Source: Deltaproteobacteria bacterium | GTDB taxonomy: Bacteria; Desulfobacterota; Dissulfuribacteria; Dissulfuribacterales; UBA3076 | NCBI GenBank assembly: GCA_003194485.1 | Contig: PQXD01000018.1 | Location: forward strand, 1 to 53,468 | DNA: 53,468 nt | Direction: 5' to 3' | Shown: piece by piece, positions 1-7,542 of the stretch | Numbering within the stretch: the first letter of the stretch is position 1 | Layout of the letters: every line of letters begins with the position of its first letter | Translations under genes and position numbers: made by a program | Notes under the pieces: model-generated | Databases searched by the model: none | Seen by the model: only the letters and a program-made list of their open reading frames with translations | Told to the model about the DNA's origin: nothing

Positions 1-127
1 GGGGTGGAATAAGGCTCTTATGACAATGAATCTCAATAATCAGCATTTCCAGAAAGTCCAGAGGGGCATAAGGCCAAAATTTGGCCGAATCGAAATCTTC
101 GGCTGATATGATTTACGGGACACGCTC
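1..127 (+). mobile_element. Right end of an insertion sequence (cut by window edge)
   Basis: This holds the 3' tail of a possible transposase frame and then a terminal repeat ending in CGGGACACGCTC at 127. Read inward, the repeat (GAGCGTGTCCCGTAAAT) matches the element end at the other edge of the window (GAGTCTGTCCCGCAAAT at 53342) at 14 of 17 positions. Both pieces lie in the same orientation, so they are the two ends of one element type. The IS1182-like assignment comes from the transposase start at the right edge, not from this piece. The base after 127 begins the trinucleotide TAT, which also precedes the element at 53339-53341, as expected of a target duplication. Confidence 0.6.
2..106 (+). 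CDS. Putative C-terminal tail of a transposase (partial)
   Basis: An open frame enters from the left edge and stops with TGA at 104-106, 21 bp before the end of the terminal repeat. The 34 visible residues are basic and contain no diagnostic catalytic motif. It is called transposase only from its position inside an insertion-sequence end and its plus orientation, which matches the transposase start at the right edge. It could be non-coding. Confidence 0.35.
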   Translation, partial: GWNKALMTMNLNNQHFQKVQRGIRPKFGRIEIFG

Positions 128-175
128 TATAGTCACAAGGCAAAAGATAGAGATTATAAATTTAGCTGTCTTCAT
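128..175 (-). pseudogene. 5' fragment of an interrupted PEGA-protein gene
   Basis: A strong Shine-Dalgarno (GAGGAG, six bases upstream) precedes ATG at 175-173. Sixteen codons follow, reading MKTAKFIISIFCLVTI, a basic hydrophobic signal-like sequence, before the frame runs into the insertion-sequence end and soon stops. Joining this fragment through the shared TAT to the gene cut at the right edge (52316-53341) gives one frame reading ..CLVTISDPGGADVYLDG. The first PEGA repeat then aligns with the second one (LSVNSTPDGATVFVDG). The fragment therefore probably is the missing N-terminus of that gene. It lies about 120 bp downstream of the lipoprotein gene on the same strand, so the two could be co-transcribed. 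Confidence 0.55.
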
Positions 176-297
176 ACCGAACTCCTCTATACGGCAGGCT
201 GATCCTGCCAAACCATAAGCTTTTTTACAACCTCATTTAGCTGGACCTTCCTGTACCTGTTGATCCTTAATAATAGAGTCATTGACCTCTTGATTCC

Positions 298-1460
298 TTA
301 TTCTTCATTTTCCTGAGGAACAGGTGTTGACTGCGCATTGGAGATGGCGGCATATTCTTCCACCGGACCATTGGACAGGACGCTTGCGAGATTAGCGATT
401 AATGCCCCCGCAGCTTCTTCAACCGCTCTGTCGATTTGGATCCTTACCGCCGGATCTGCCCACATGCTTACTGGCTCAACCTGTTTTTCCACCCGGTTTG
501 CCCAGACAATCCGGCCATCACTTACATCCTGCAGGGCAAGACTTATTTGAACTACTGCCTGTTTAACCTGGCCTCCCTTAGACGCCAGATATGCGGCTGA
601 CGCTCCGGCCGCACCCCATGCAGCAGCATTATATGCGGCATGATCTTCATGTCCGCCATGAATGCTGACAGACTCTGTAGCAAAACGTGGGTGAGATCCA
701 CCTGATATGGTAGTCTTTTTGTCTGGAGTTGTGTAAGGTGTTCCCGCATGGCTGCCAAACAGGGCTCCCAAACCGGCGCCGAAACTTAAATCCTGCCAAA
801 GATCATACCGTTCGGATTCCGCAAAGCCGAATAATAGGGCTGAACTCGTATCAAATATAAAGGGCAGGATCCCGCACTGAAGTGGATTGAGAGTATTATC
901 ATCTCTTACTTCATATTCAACAATGCGGCCCCTCAGGATGTAATCAGCCCTGAAATAACGCCCTATTTCTTTTATGGTTCTGAGGTCAAGACCAGCCTTT
1001 GTAAGCTCAAAGCCCTGTTTGGACTTTTTCATCTGCTCATTTCTTATAACCAGCTTCTGGATCTCTTCCTGCATGGCATCTGACCATCCGGTACCCAGTT
1101 CTTCCGTAATTAATCCGTATGAACTAGTGGAGGGAATGGAAGGTTGTCCAATTATCCGGATGACTCCAAGATCAACCAGATATTGCATAACATCTTCTTC
1201 AACCGGGACATAAAATCCCTTCTCGGCCAGTCGGTACATCAGGGACTCGTAAATCTTGACCTGCCGGCGGAGAGAATCGTCTGGCTGCACTCCCATGGTA
1301 TAATCCGCCAAAGGCAATATAACGATTTGTTTTGCCGAACTGTTGGATATTGAACAGAGGTATTGAGGGGTGCAACAGAATCTTTAATTTTTTGGCCGCA
1401 ACTAGCGAGGCAGGCCATAATTGCCAGTAAAAACAATAAAATGGACCATCTGTTAAACAT
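298..1460 (-). pseudogene. CsgG/TolB-like outer-membrane lipoprotein, one frameshift
   Basis: The gene starts at ATG 1460 behind a strong Shine-Dalgarno (AGGAGGGAAG). It encodes a signal peptide with lipobox LASC (lipidated Cys21). After about 46 residues the frame fails. The rest continues in another frame from about 1335, reading QIVILPLADYTMG, down to 298. The switch lies near the run GGCAAAACAAATC (about 1325-1340), so one inserted or deleted base explains it. The downstream part (about 345 residues) has an early strand with ADYT, a middle ADYILRGRIVEYE and a late VQISLALQDVSDGRIVWANR. This is the pattern of CsgG/TolB-N-type periplasmic lipoproteins; the assignment is by resemblance. The substrate is unknown. 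Sequencing error is as likely as a real lesion. Confidence 0.55.
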
Positions 1461-1552
1461 GACTTCCCTCCTGGAATGCCTATTGTTTCTTACAACATTT
1501 TTATCTAATTTAACTTATCGGACATGTATATATAATTACTTAAAAATTTTGT

Positions 1553-1600
1553 AACCGTTCAGGATTCAGAGGTTCAAAGGTTCTGAGTTCACGGTCATAA
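1553..1600. repeat. GAACC-rich simple repeat, left arm
   Basis: This stretch is built from GGTTC-type words (TTCAGGATTCAGAGGTTC and similar). It belongs to the same family as 1808-1865, 25497-25690 and 32360-32537. It lies just outside the 33-bp inverted repeat and is the inverted counterpart of 1808-1865. No gene is seen between 1461 and 1826. Confidence 0.6.
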
Positions 1601-1631
1601 GCGCTAAGTTATTTTTGCACCGGATGGACTA

Positions 1632-1795
1632 ATGAACATCGAACATCGAACGTCCAACATCGAATATTGAATGGGAAAAGATGAAGAAACAGAAATAGCC
1701 ATTGAACGTCACGCAGCGCAAGGCGCCTGCGCTGCGCGTCGGTATTGGATATTCGTTTTTCGTTCGATGTTGGACGTTCGATGTTCGATGTTCAT
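1632..1795. repeat. 164-bp element with perfect 33-bp terminal inverted repeats
   Basis: The arm at 1632-1664 (ATGAACATCGAACATCGAAC onward) is the exact reverse complement of 1763-1795. The centre carries a second GC-rich hairpin: CGCAGCGCA at 1712-1720 pairs with TGCGCTGCG at 1728-1736. There is no open frame. The arms are made of shorter AACATCGAA(C) words. This looks like a small palindromic dispersed element (REP/MITE-like). Only one copy is in the window, so mobility cannot be judged. Confidence 0.8.
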
Positions 1796-1807
1796 CTTTA
1801 TAAATTT

Positions 1808-1865
1808 AACCTTTGAACCCTGAACCTCAGAACCCCTGAACCTTTGAACCCTGAACCTCAGAATT
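1808..1865. repeat. GAACC-rich tandem repeat overlapping the glnD 3' end
   Basis: The 25-mer AACCTTTGAACCCTGAACCT(CAGAA) occurs at 1808-1832 and again at 1839-1863, a 31-bp period. The glnD stop codon lies inside it, so the last dozen or so GlnD residues are read from the repeat. Confidence 0.75.
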
Positions 1866-4418
1866 CTGAGACACCCCGCAATTTACTGCATGCAACAGGG
1901 CATTTCGGATTTCTTCCTGCAGGTCAGGGGTGCGGATTTTATGCCCCATTTTGTCCTGCACGTAAAAGACATCCACTACCTGGTCAACCTTTGTACCTAT
2001 CTTGGCTCTGGAAATATTCAGGCCGAAATCCGCCAGTGTACGCGTAACATCATAGAGAAGTCCGATTCTGTCCTCGGCATAGACCTCCACGATTGTATAG
2101 AAGTCCGATGCCTCATTGTCCAGGACGACTCGTGCCGAGCGTTTTCGGTATTTCTGCCAGTCGCCCGATCTTGCAGGCCTGTACTTTCCTGCCAGTCGAT
2201 GGGTCAGTCCCAGCCGGTCGTCCAGCGCCAGCTCCAGATTTGTCTTGAGGGCTTCCCAGTCCTGTTCGTCATAACCTTTGTTTACCGAAGATTTCACATT
2301 CACTACATCTATTGCCGTCCCATCCCGTAAGGTAAAAATCTGAGCAGCAAGCACGTTGAGATCGTGAAGGGCCAGAATTCCGAATATCCTGGCAAGGAGG
2401 CCCGTTCGGTCCCTGGCCATCACAAGCAGGGACCAGTAAGTTGTCCTGTCCTCAGGAAATATCAGAGAAGGCCGATCCGACAACTGAACCTTGAGCTGAA
2501 AATGCCTTTCAATGGCCTCAGGAGTAAAGCCCAGTATATACTCATCAGGCATTATGGAAAGACGCTCCTGCGCATTTTCTCCGAGCCTGGAGGCTATCTG
2601 TTGCTTCATCCACTCTAAATCCAGGGTCCTGTGGTAATCATAGATCTCTGATCCTTCCAGGAAGAGGGTAATTTTCAAGTATAGTTCATGCACCAGCGCA
2701 GCTTTCCAATCATTCCAGACGTTTGGTCCGGTTGCCCTCGAGTCCGCTATGGAGAGGAGATAGAGCATATTTAACCGTTCAAGGTCTTGTATCTCCCCGG
2801 CGCATTTCATTATGAGGCTTTCATCTTCCAGGTCCCGTCTCGTGGCAATATGCACCAAATATAGATGGTTCTGCACAAGAAAGGTAAGACAGTCACGTTC
2901 TTCTATGGAAAGTCCCATCCTCTTCCCTATATCATGGATCATTCCGGCCCCCCGTTCAGCGTGGTGTCCACCGCGACCCTTTCCTATATCGTGTAGCAGG
3001 GCGGATAGATAGAGTATGTGGGGTGATTTCAGGGCCATAAAAATCCGGCGCTCTTCCTTCTCCAGATCATGAAGTTCGGCAACAGTCTGGAGTAAGTGCC
3101 TATCCACTGTATGAATGTGATAAACATCGTGTTGGACCAGGGATTTTATCAAAGAAAACTCCGGGATGTAGGCGGCAAGAAGGCCTGTATCCAGCATAGC
3201 CTCCATGACCTCCAAAGGCCTTTTTGCATCCTGAAGCGCCTGCATAAATGCCTTGGCCATGTGTTTTGAGGTTCTCAGCTTCTCGTCTACAAGGTCCAAG
3301 TTGGCGCTTACAAGCCGCCTTGTGCTATAATGTACAGGCAGTCCGGTCCTGGCCGCATGGGCAAAGAGCCGCATCAAAAGATGGGGACGTTCTTCGAGTA
3401 GTGATGGTTCTGTGAGTTTTATGCGGCAATCAATGACCTCTATGCCGGGCTCGAGAATCTCGTTTTCTTTGCCGCATGTGGAAAGTTTCGAGATCTCCTT
3501 AACATTTTCAAAAAACAGGTCCGATATGGCAGCTATGGTCTGCAGGTTGCCATGAACTTCCCTCATGAAATGTTCCACACCAAGCATATTGTTACTGTCC
3601 TTATACCCAAGGAAACCGGAAACATCTTCCTGATATTCGAAAAAAAGTCTGTCGTTTTTGCGAGAGCTGATATAGTGGAGCCTGTTTCTTATCCGTAGCA
3701 GAGAATCCCATGAATCTTCCAGCGCAATCCTTTCCTTCCGGGTAATGAGCCCTGCCTCTTCAATGGATCTGGTACCTTCCAGTCCAAAAAGAACCTTAGA
3801 AGTCCATAAAATTGCATTAATGTCCCTCAGGCCTCCCCTGCTTTCTTTAATGTTGGGCTCAAGGAGATAGGCATTGGCTCCAAAGCGCCTATGCCTTTCC
3901 TTTCTGTGGGCGATCATGTCCTCCACAAAGGTTTTTTTCCTGTCCTTCAAAAATCTCTGAATGAATTCGCGCTCCAGCCGGATAAAGAGTAAATGGTCTC
4001 CGCGGATAAACCTTGCATCTAATAGTGTTACCTGAAAGAAAAAGTCTTTCTGGGCATCAGCCAAACAGGCCTCAACAGTCCTCACACTGTGGCCCACCTC
4101 TAACCCGGCATCCCACAGGGGATAAAACACGGATTCAGCAACAGCGGGCACCCGATCTTCTACTTCTGGTTCATAAAGCAACATCACATCAATATCAGAA
4201 AATGGAAAGAGTTCTGCTCTTCCGTATCCTCCCAAGGCTATCAAGGCCATTTTTTCTTCGGCTTCAGGACAGGCAGAAAATGCCTCTGATAAAAAGACAT
4301 CCATAATCCTGGCGTGCTCTACAAGAAGCTCCCGTCCCATGAGACCCCGCTCCCATAGGGTTTGCAGGGCCTCACGGCCGGAACGTAACCCATCCGATTT
4401 TGATAAATGATCTGGCAT
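1827..4418 (-). CDS. glnD: [Protein-PII] uridylyltransferase / uridylyl-removing enzyme
   Basis: The 863-residue protein has the full GlnD architecture. A nucleotidyltransferase domain carries GGYGRAELFPFSDIDVML (residues 63-80; metal-binding Asp75 and Asp77). An HD hydrolase domain carries LSALLHDIGKGRGGHH near the middle. Two ACT domains follow (DRTGLLARIFGIL and EDRIGLLYDVTRTL). The family adds UMP to PII and removes it again in response to glutamine, setting glutamine synthetase activity and Ntr signalling in the cytoplasm. Start: ATG at 4418 with AGG about ten bases upstream. The C-terminus is odd: after the ACT domain, the tail SEVQGSKVQGF is translated from a GAACC-type repeat. The gene upstream on the same strand (4503-4886) is of unknown function. 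Confidence 0.95.
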   Translation of the reverse strand: MPDHLSKSDGLRSGREALQTLWERGLMGRELLVEHARIMDVFLSEAFSACPEAEEKMALIALGGYGRAELFPFSDIDVMLLYEPEVEDRVPAVAESVFYPLWDAGLEVGHSVRTVEACLADAQKDFFFQVTLLDARFIRGDHLLFIRLEREFIQRFLKDRKKTFVEDMIAHRKERHRRFGANAYLLEPNIKESRGGLRDINAILWTSKVLFGLEGTRSIEEAGLITRKERIALEDSWDSLLRIRNRLHYISSRKNDRLFFEYQEDVSGFLGYKDSNNMLGVEHFMREVHGNLQTIAAISDLFFENVKEISKLSTCGKENEILEPGIEVIDCRIKLTEPSLLEERPHLLMRLFAHAARTGLPVHYSTRRLVSANLDLVDEKLRTSKHMAKAFMQALQDAKRPLEVMEAMLDTGLLAAYIPEFSLIKSLVQHDVYHIHTVDRHLLQTVAELHDLEKEERRIFMALKSPHILYLSALLHDIGKGRGGHHAERGAGMIHDIGKRMGLSIEERDCLTFLVQNHLYLVHIATRRDLEDESLIMKCAGEIQDLERLNMLYLLSIADSRATGPNVWNDWKAALVHELYLKITLFLEGSEIYDYHRTLDLEWMKQQIASRLGENAQERLSIMPDEYILGFTPEAIERHFQLKVQLSDRPSLIFPEDRTTYWSLLVMARDRTGLLARIFGILALHDLNVLAAQIFTLRDGTAIDVVNVKSSVNKGYDEQDWEALKTNLELALDDRLGLTHRLAGKYRPARSGDWQKYRKRSARVVLDNEASDFYTIVEVYAEDRIGLLYDVTRTLADFGLNISRAKIGTKVDQVVDVFYVQDKMGHKIRTPDLQEEIRNALLHAVNCGVSQNSEVQGSKVQGF

Positions 4419-4502
4419 TTGACTCTGACCTTTCGCACTACCTGCAGCCTGCAGAGATTTGCAGTGTTCCCACCTGATAAGTTCTATAAGACTCAGCCCT
4501 GT

Positions 4503-4886
4503 CTATTCATCATGTCCTTCTTTTTTCCATTTATCCAGTTTTTTCTCATAAAAAGAGATTTGATCATTCAGGTCCTTTAATCCCCAGGCATAGACATAAC
4601 TGAAACGTGCATCATGACCAATTTGAGTCATGAACCTGAATCTGAGAGTACTAAAATAGCAAAAGAAATATAAGTCACGACATACGGGATAACCTTTTGA
4701 AATACTTCTTTGAGCCAGTTCTAAAAAGAAGACTTCTTCACGGTCATTAAACTCCCTTAAAAATTGTTCCTTTTGCCAGTGAGTAATTGCTTCGGGTTTG
4801 GGTTTGGAGGACAAAGCCCGTCCTTCGTTCTTTTTTATTAACGTCCGATTCTCTCTTTTCTTTTTCCGCCAGGGCAAAAATCTCAT
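4503..4886 (-). CDS. Small hypothetical protein, basic N-terminus
   Basis: I do not recognise this family. The product is about 127 residues, with no signal peptide or membrane segment. It has a very basic N-terminus (FLPWRKKKRE), a middle with REFNDREEVFFLELAQRSI, a Cys-containing aromatic stretch (YPVCRDLYFFCYFS) and a charged C-terminus (FYEKKLDKWKKEGHDE). ATG at 4886 is chosen; an in-frame TTG lies three codons upstream, and neither has a convincing Shine-Dalgarno. The 84-bp gap to glnD on the same strand allows co-transcription. The composition looks coding, but without a recognised family the call is moderate. Confidence 0.55.
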   Translation of the reverse strand: MRFLPWRKKKRENRTLIKKNEGRALSSKPKPEAITHWQKEQFLREFNDREEVFFLELAQRSISKGYPVCRDLYFFCYFSTLRFRFMTQIGHDARFSYVYAWGLKDLNDQISFYEKKLDKWKKEGHDE

Positions 4887-5150
4887 TCTTTTCAAAAAAA
4901 TCTAACCGGCAGAGTTTGATCCGCTATCGCCATGATCGATGCTCTGTCCACGCGCTTTTTGAACTCCTGTTACCCGTCTTTTCCTCGAATTCCAAAAAAA
5001 CTGCGTCTGCAGTCAGTCGTCCAGTACTCCAACATTCCATTGTTCCAATTATGAACGAAACGAACTAAGTTCGCCATAGTTGTGCCGTAGCCGTTCACAC
5101 TCCTTGGCAGCAGGGGAGTGAATGATTACAATAACCTGGGATAATTGCTT

Positions 5151-6119
5151 ATGAAATTAACAGCGCAAGAAAAAGCGAAGGGGATAAAAACAGGCAACGC
5201 CGAAATACCCCTTGTAGAGATCCGGAATCTCACAAAGCGATTCGGAGACAGGATCGCAGTCAGTGATCTCGACCTCAGTATATACCCCGGAGAGTGTCTG
5301 GGGCTGCTCGGCCCTAATGGGGCCGGAAAGACTACCACCATATATATGCTCCTGGGCATTGTCCGGCCCACTTCAGGTGAAATCAGTATCTTTGGTGAAT
5401 CTATCCCCAAACGGCTGAAACACGTAAAATCGAGGATGGGCGTGGTACCACAGGCAGACAACCTGGATCCTGATCTGACTGTATTTGAAAACCTTCTCGT
5501 CTATGCCGCGTATTTTGGAATAGACCATTCCATAGCCAGGAAGCGGGCAGACGATCTCCTCGGTTTTTTTGCCTTGAAAGATCGAAGTGATGAGATCATT
5601 CAACATCTTTCAGGTGGTCAGCGAAGGCGTCTTCTCCTGTCAAGGGCCCTGATAAATGCGCCGGAACTGCTGATCCTTGACGAGCCCACCATAGGTCTTG
5701 ATCCCCAGGCCAGACACTTGATGTGGGAGCGTCTTGAAGACCTGAGATCCCAGGGTACTACCATGCTCCTTACGAGCCACTATATGGAGGAGGTGTCCCG
5801 CCTGGCCAACAGGGTATTGATACTTGATGAAGGGAAAATAGTTGCGCAGGGGGATCCTGGAGAAATGGTGGCTGATATGATAGGATTTGAAGTGTTTGAG
5901 GTGGCTGACAGCCCGGAAAGGCTTGACACCCTGGAGAAAACTCTCCGCTCCTGCAAGGTGGATACAGAGAAGGTAGCAGACAGGCTCTTCATATACGTCC
6001 ATGAACCATGTGCCGAGCTTGAGACCATGGCCATTTCCTTCTGTCATGTCAGCAAAAGACCGGCAAATCTGGAAGATCTGTTTTTAAAGCTGACAGGGAG
6101 GTCTCTGAGAGAAAAATGA
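5151..6119 (+). CDS. ABC-2 type transporter ATP-binding protein (NodI/DrrA-like)
   Basis: The 322-residue ATPase has Walker A GPNGAGKTTT (about residue 54), a Q-loop (VVPQADNLD), signature LSGGQRRRLLL, Walker B LLILDEPTIGLDP and an H-loop (TSHYMEE). The C-terminal extension of about 90 residues is typical of NodI/DrrA/CcmA-like ATPases. It should pair with the permease at 6272-7027 to form an exporter; the substrate cannot be told. The start is ATG 5151, with an in-frame TTG two codons earlier; no strong Shine-Dalgarno is seen. The 152-bp gap to the permease is filled by an inverted repeat rather than a gene. Confidence 0.9.
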   Translation: MKLTAQEKAKGIKTGNAEIPLVEIRNLTKRFGDRIAVSDLDLSIYPGECLGLLGPNGAGKTTTIYMLLGIVRPTSGEISIFGESIPKRLKHVKSRMGVVPQADNLDPDLTVFENLLVYAAYFGIDHSIARKRADDLLGFFALKDRSDEIIQHLSGGQRRRLLLSRALINAPELLILDEPTIGLDPQARHLMWERLEDLRSQGTTMLLTSHYMEEVSRLANRVLILDEGKIVAQGDPGEMVADMIGFEVFEVADSPERLDTLEKTLRSCKVDTEKVADRLFIYVHEPCAELETMAISFCHVSKRPANLEDLFLKLTGRSLREK

Positions 6120-6137
6120 TGTGGCGTAACGTTTGTA

Positions 6138-6254
6138 CTTCCCTGCAGCCGGCAAGCCTTTGCAGGGTTTTGGGCAGCGGGCAGATCGCAACAAAGCGGC
6201 ATTTGCACCGGATTATGCCTTGAAACCCGAGAAAGGCTGCCGGCTGCAGGGAAG
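6138..6254. repeat. Intergenic inverted repeat between ABC ATPase and permease
   Basis: CTTCCCTGCAGCCGGCA (6138-6154) is perfectly complementary to 6238-6254. Just inside, GCCTTTGCAGGGTTT faces AAACCCGAGAAAGGC. The layout (GCCTTT..GCAGGGTTT..GAAACCC) resembles the reverse complement of the hairpin module in the composite repeats at 11.2 and 27.7 kb, so it may be a diverged relative. It could fold in the transporter mRNA and uncouple permease from ATPase expression. Confidence 0.7.
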
Positions 6255-6271
6255 GGAGTGAATAATTCTTT

Positions 6272-7027
6272 ATGCGGCTGCTTTTTTATAAAGTATGGCT
6301 GAGAAATGCCAGGGTATGGCGAAAGCACGTGCAGGCCAGCTTGATAGGAAACCTGGGCCAGCCATTCCTTTTTCTGCTGGCAATGGGTTTCGGCCTTGGG
6401 AGGCAAATACCGCAGATAGAGGGAGTTACATACCTCCAGTTCATAGCCCCCGGCCTGGTGGCTTCAGCAGTTATGTACAGCGGTTCCTTTGAAACCATGT
6501 ATGGCTCTTACACCAGACTTACTACCCTGCGGACTTACGAGGCCATCCTCGCGACTCCTGTGAGCGTTGAGGAGCTTGCGCTGGGAGAGATTGTCTGGGC
6601 GGCAACCAAGGGCATAATTTCAGGGCTCATAATGCTTGCAACCCTCCCGCTTTTTGGCCTGATTCCCTCTCCGTGGGTATTGGCCCTTATCCCCATGCTC
6701 TTTCTGGAAGGGATCCTGTTTGCATCCCTGGGGCTCATAATGACCGCCCTGGCAAGTGACTACGAATTCTTCAATTATTTCACTTCACTTTTTATTACGC
6801 CGCTTTTCCTGTTCTCAGGCATCTTTTTTTCCATAAGCGCCATGAACCCGGCCATACAGAAAGTTTCACTGGCCTTGCCCCTGACTCATGCAGTCAATCT
6901 TTCACGCATGCTCTGTTACGGCAGGATCGGACCTGATTGGCCTGTTCACGCATTGGTCATAACGGTTCTGTCCATTGCCTGTGCCTGGATTGCCATTGTG
7001 CTCATCAGGCGGAGACTCATACTGTGA
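6272..7027 (+). CDS. ABC-2 type transporter permease (NodJ-like)
   Basis: This 251-residue integral membrane protein has about six hydrophobic segments (FLFLLAMGFGLG, FIAPGLVASAVMYS, ISGLIMLATLPLFGLI, ILFASLGLIMTALA, FITPLFLFSGIFFSI, and a C-terminal VITVLSIACAWIAIVLI). It also carries the ABC-2/NodJ signature LRTYEAILATPVSVEEL. It is the membrane partner of the ATPase just upstream. Its end overlaps the GTG start of tsaE by four bases (GTGA), so the two are translationally coupled. The substrate is unknown. Confidence 0.88.
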   Translation: MRLLFYKVWLRNARVWRKHVQASLIGNLGQPFLFLLAMGFGLGRQIPQIEGVTYLQFIAPGLVASAVMYSGSFETMYGSYTRLTTLRTYEAILATPVSVEELALGEIVWAATKGIISGLIMLATLPLFGLIPSPWVLALIPMLFLEGILFASLGLIMTALASDYEFFNYFTSLFITPLFLFSGIFFSISAMNPAIQKVSLALPLTHAVNLSRMLCYGRIGPDWPVHALVITVLSIACAWIAIVLIRRRLIL

Positions 7028-7536
7028 GGCTACGATATATACTGAAGGGTATAGAGGCCACTAATGTCCTGGGGAATTGTGTGTCAACCGTGCTCGGACC
7101 CGGTAACCTCCTGCTTTTGTCAGGGGACCTTGGAGCAGGAAAAACAAGTCTGACCAAGGCAATAGCCTCTGGCCTCGGAATAGAGGAAAAGGAGGTGACA
7201 AGCCCTTCTTTTACCATAATCCACGAACATCTGGGCGGTCGCTTGCCCTTAATTCATGTGGATCTATACCGGCTTGGTCCTCCCCATGCAGATATCACTG
7301 AGATAGGGCTTGAAGAATATTTTGACGGAAAGAACGTGATAATCGTCGAATGGGCCGAATACCTGAAAGACCCGCTGGCAGAAACGGCGCTTAAAATGGA
7401 CTTGGTTTTTGTTGATGAGCAAAGCAGGAAGGTATATCTGACCGGCAAAGCCGGGATATGGCGCGAAAGACTTCTGCTGATTGATGATTGCATGAAACAA
7501 AGCTATTCTGACCAGCGATTTATAAGAAAGGAGTAA
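7024..7536 (+). CDS. tsaE: tRNA threonylcarbamoyladenosine biosynthesis ATPase
   Basis: The 170-residue P-loop protein has LSGDLGAGKTSL (residues 33-44), the family block VTSPSFTIIHEH, HVDLYRL and VIIVEWAEYL. TsaE works with TsaB and TsaD in making t6A37 on ANN-decoding tRNAs. The start is the GTG at 7024 that overlaps the permease stop (GTGA). A longer in-frame ATG exists at 6937 but would run 30 codons inside the permease gene and adds non-conserved Cys/His-rich residues. The length fits the family (about 150-170). valS follows six bases after the stop codon. Confidence 0.92.
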   Translation: MRLRYILKGIEATNVLGNCVSTVLGPGNLLLLSGDLGAGKTSLTKAIASGLGIEEKEVTSPSFTIIHEHLGGRLPLIHVDLYRLGPPHADITEIGLEEYFDGKNVIIVEWAEYLKDPLAETALKMDLVFVDEQSRKVYLTGKAGIWRERLLLIDDCMKQSYSDQRFIRKE

Positions 7537-7542
7537 ATACTG

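Noticed and set aside
6937-7023. N-terminal extension of TsaE by 29 residues
   Set aside because: It lies within the permease gene; the overlapping GTG start gives the family-length protein.
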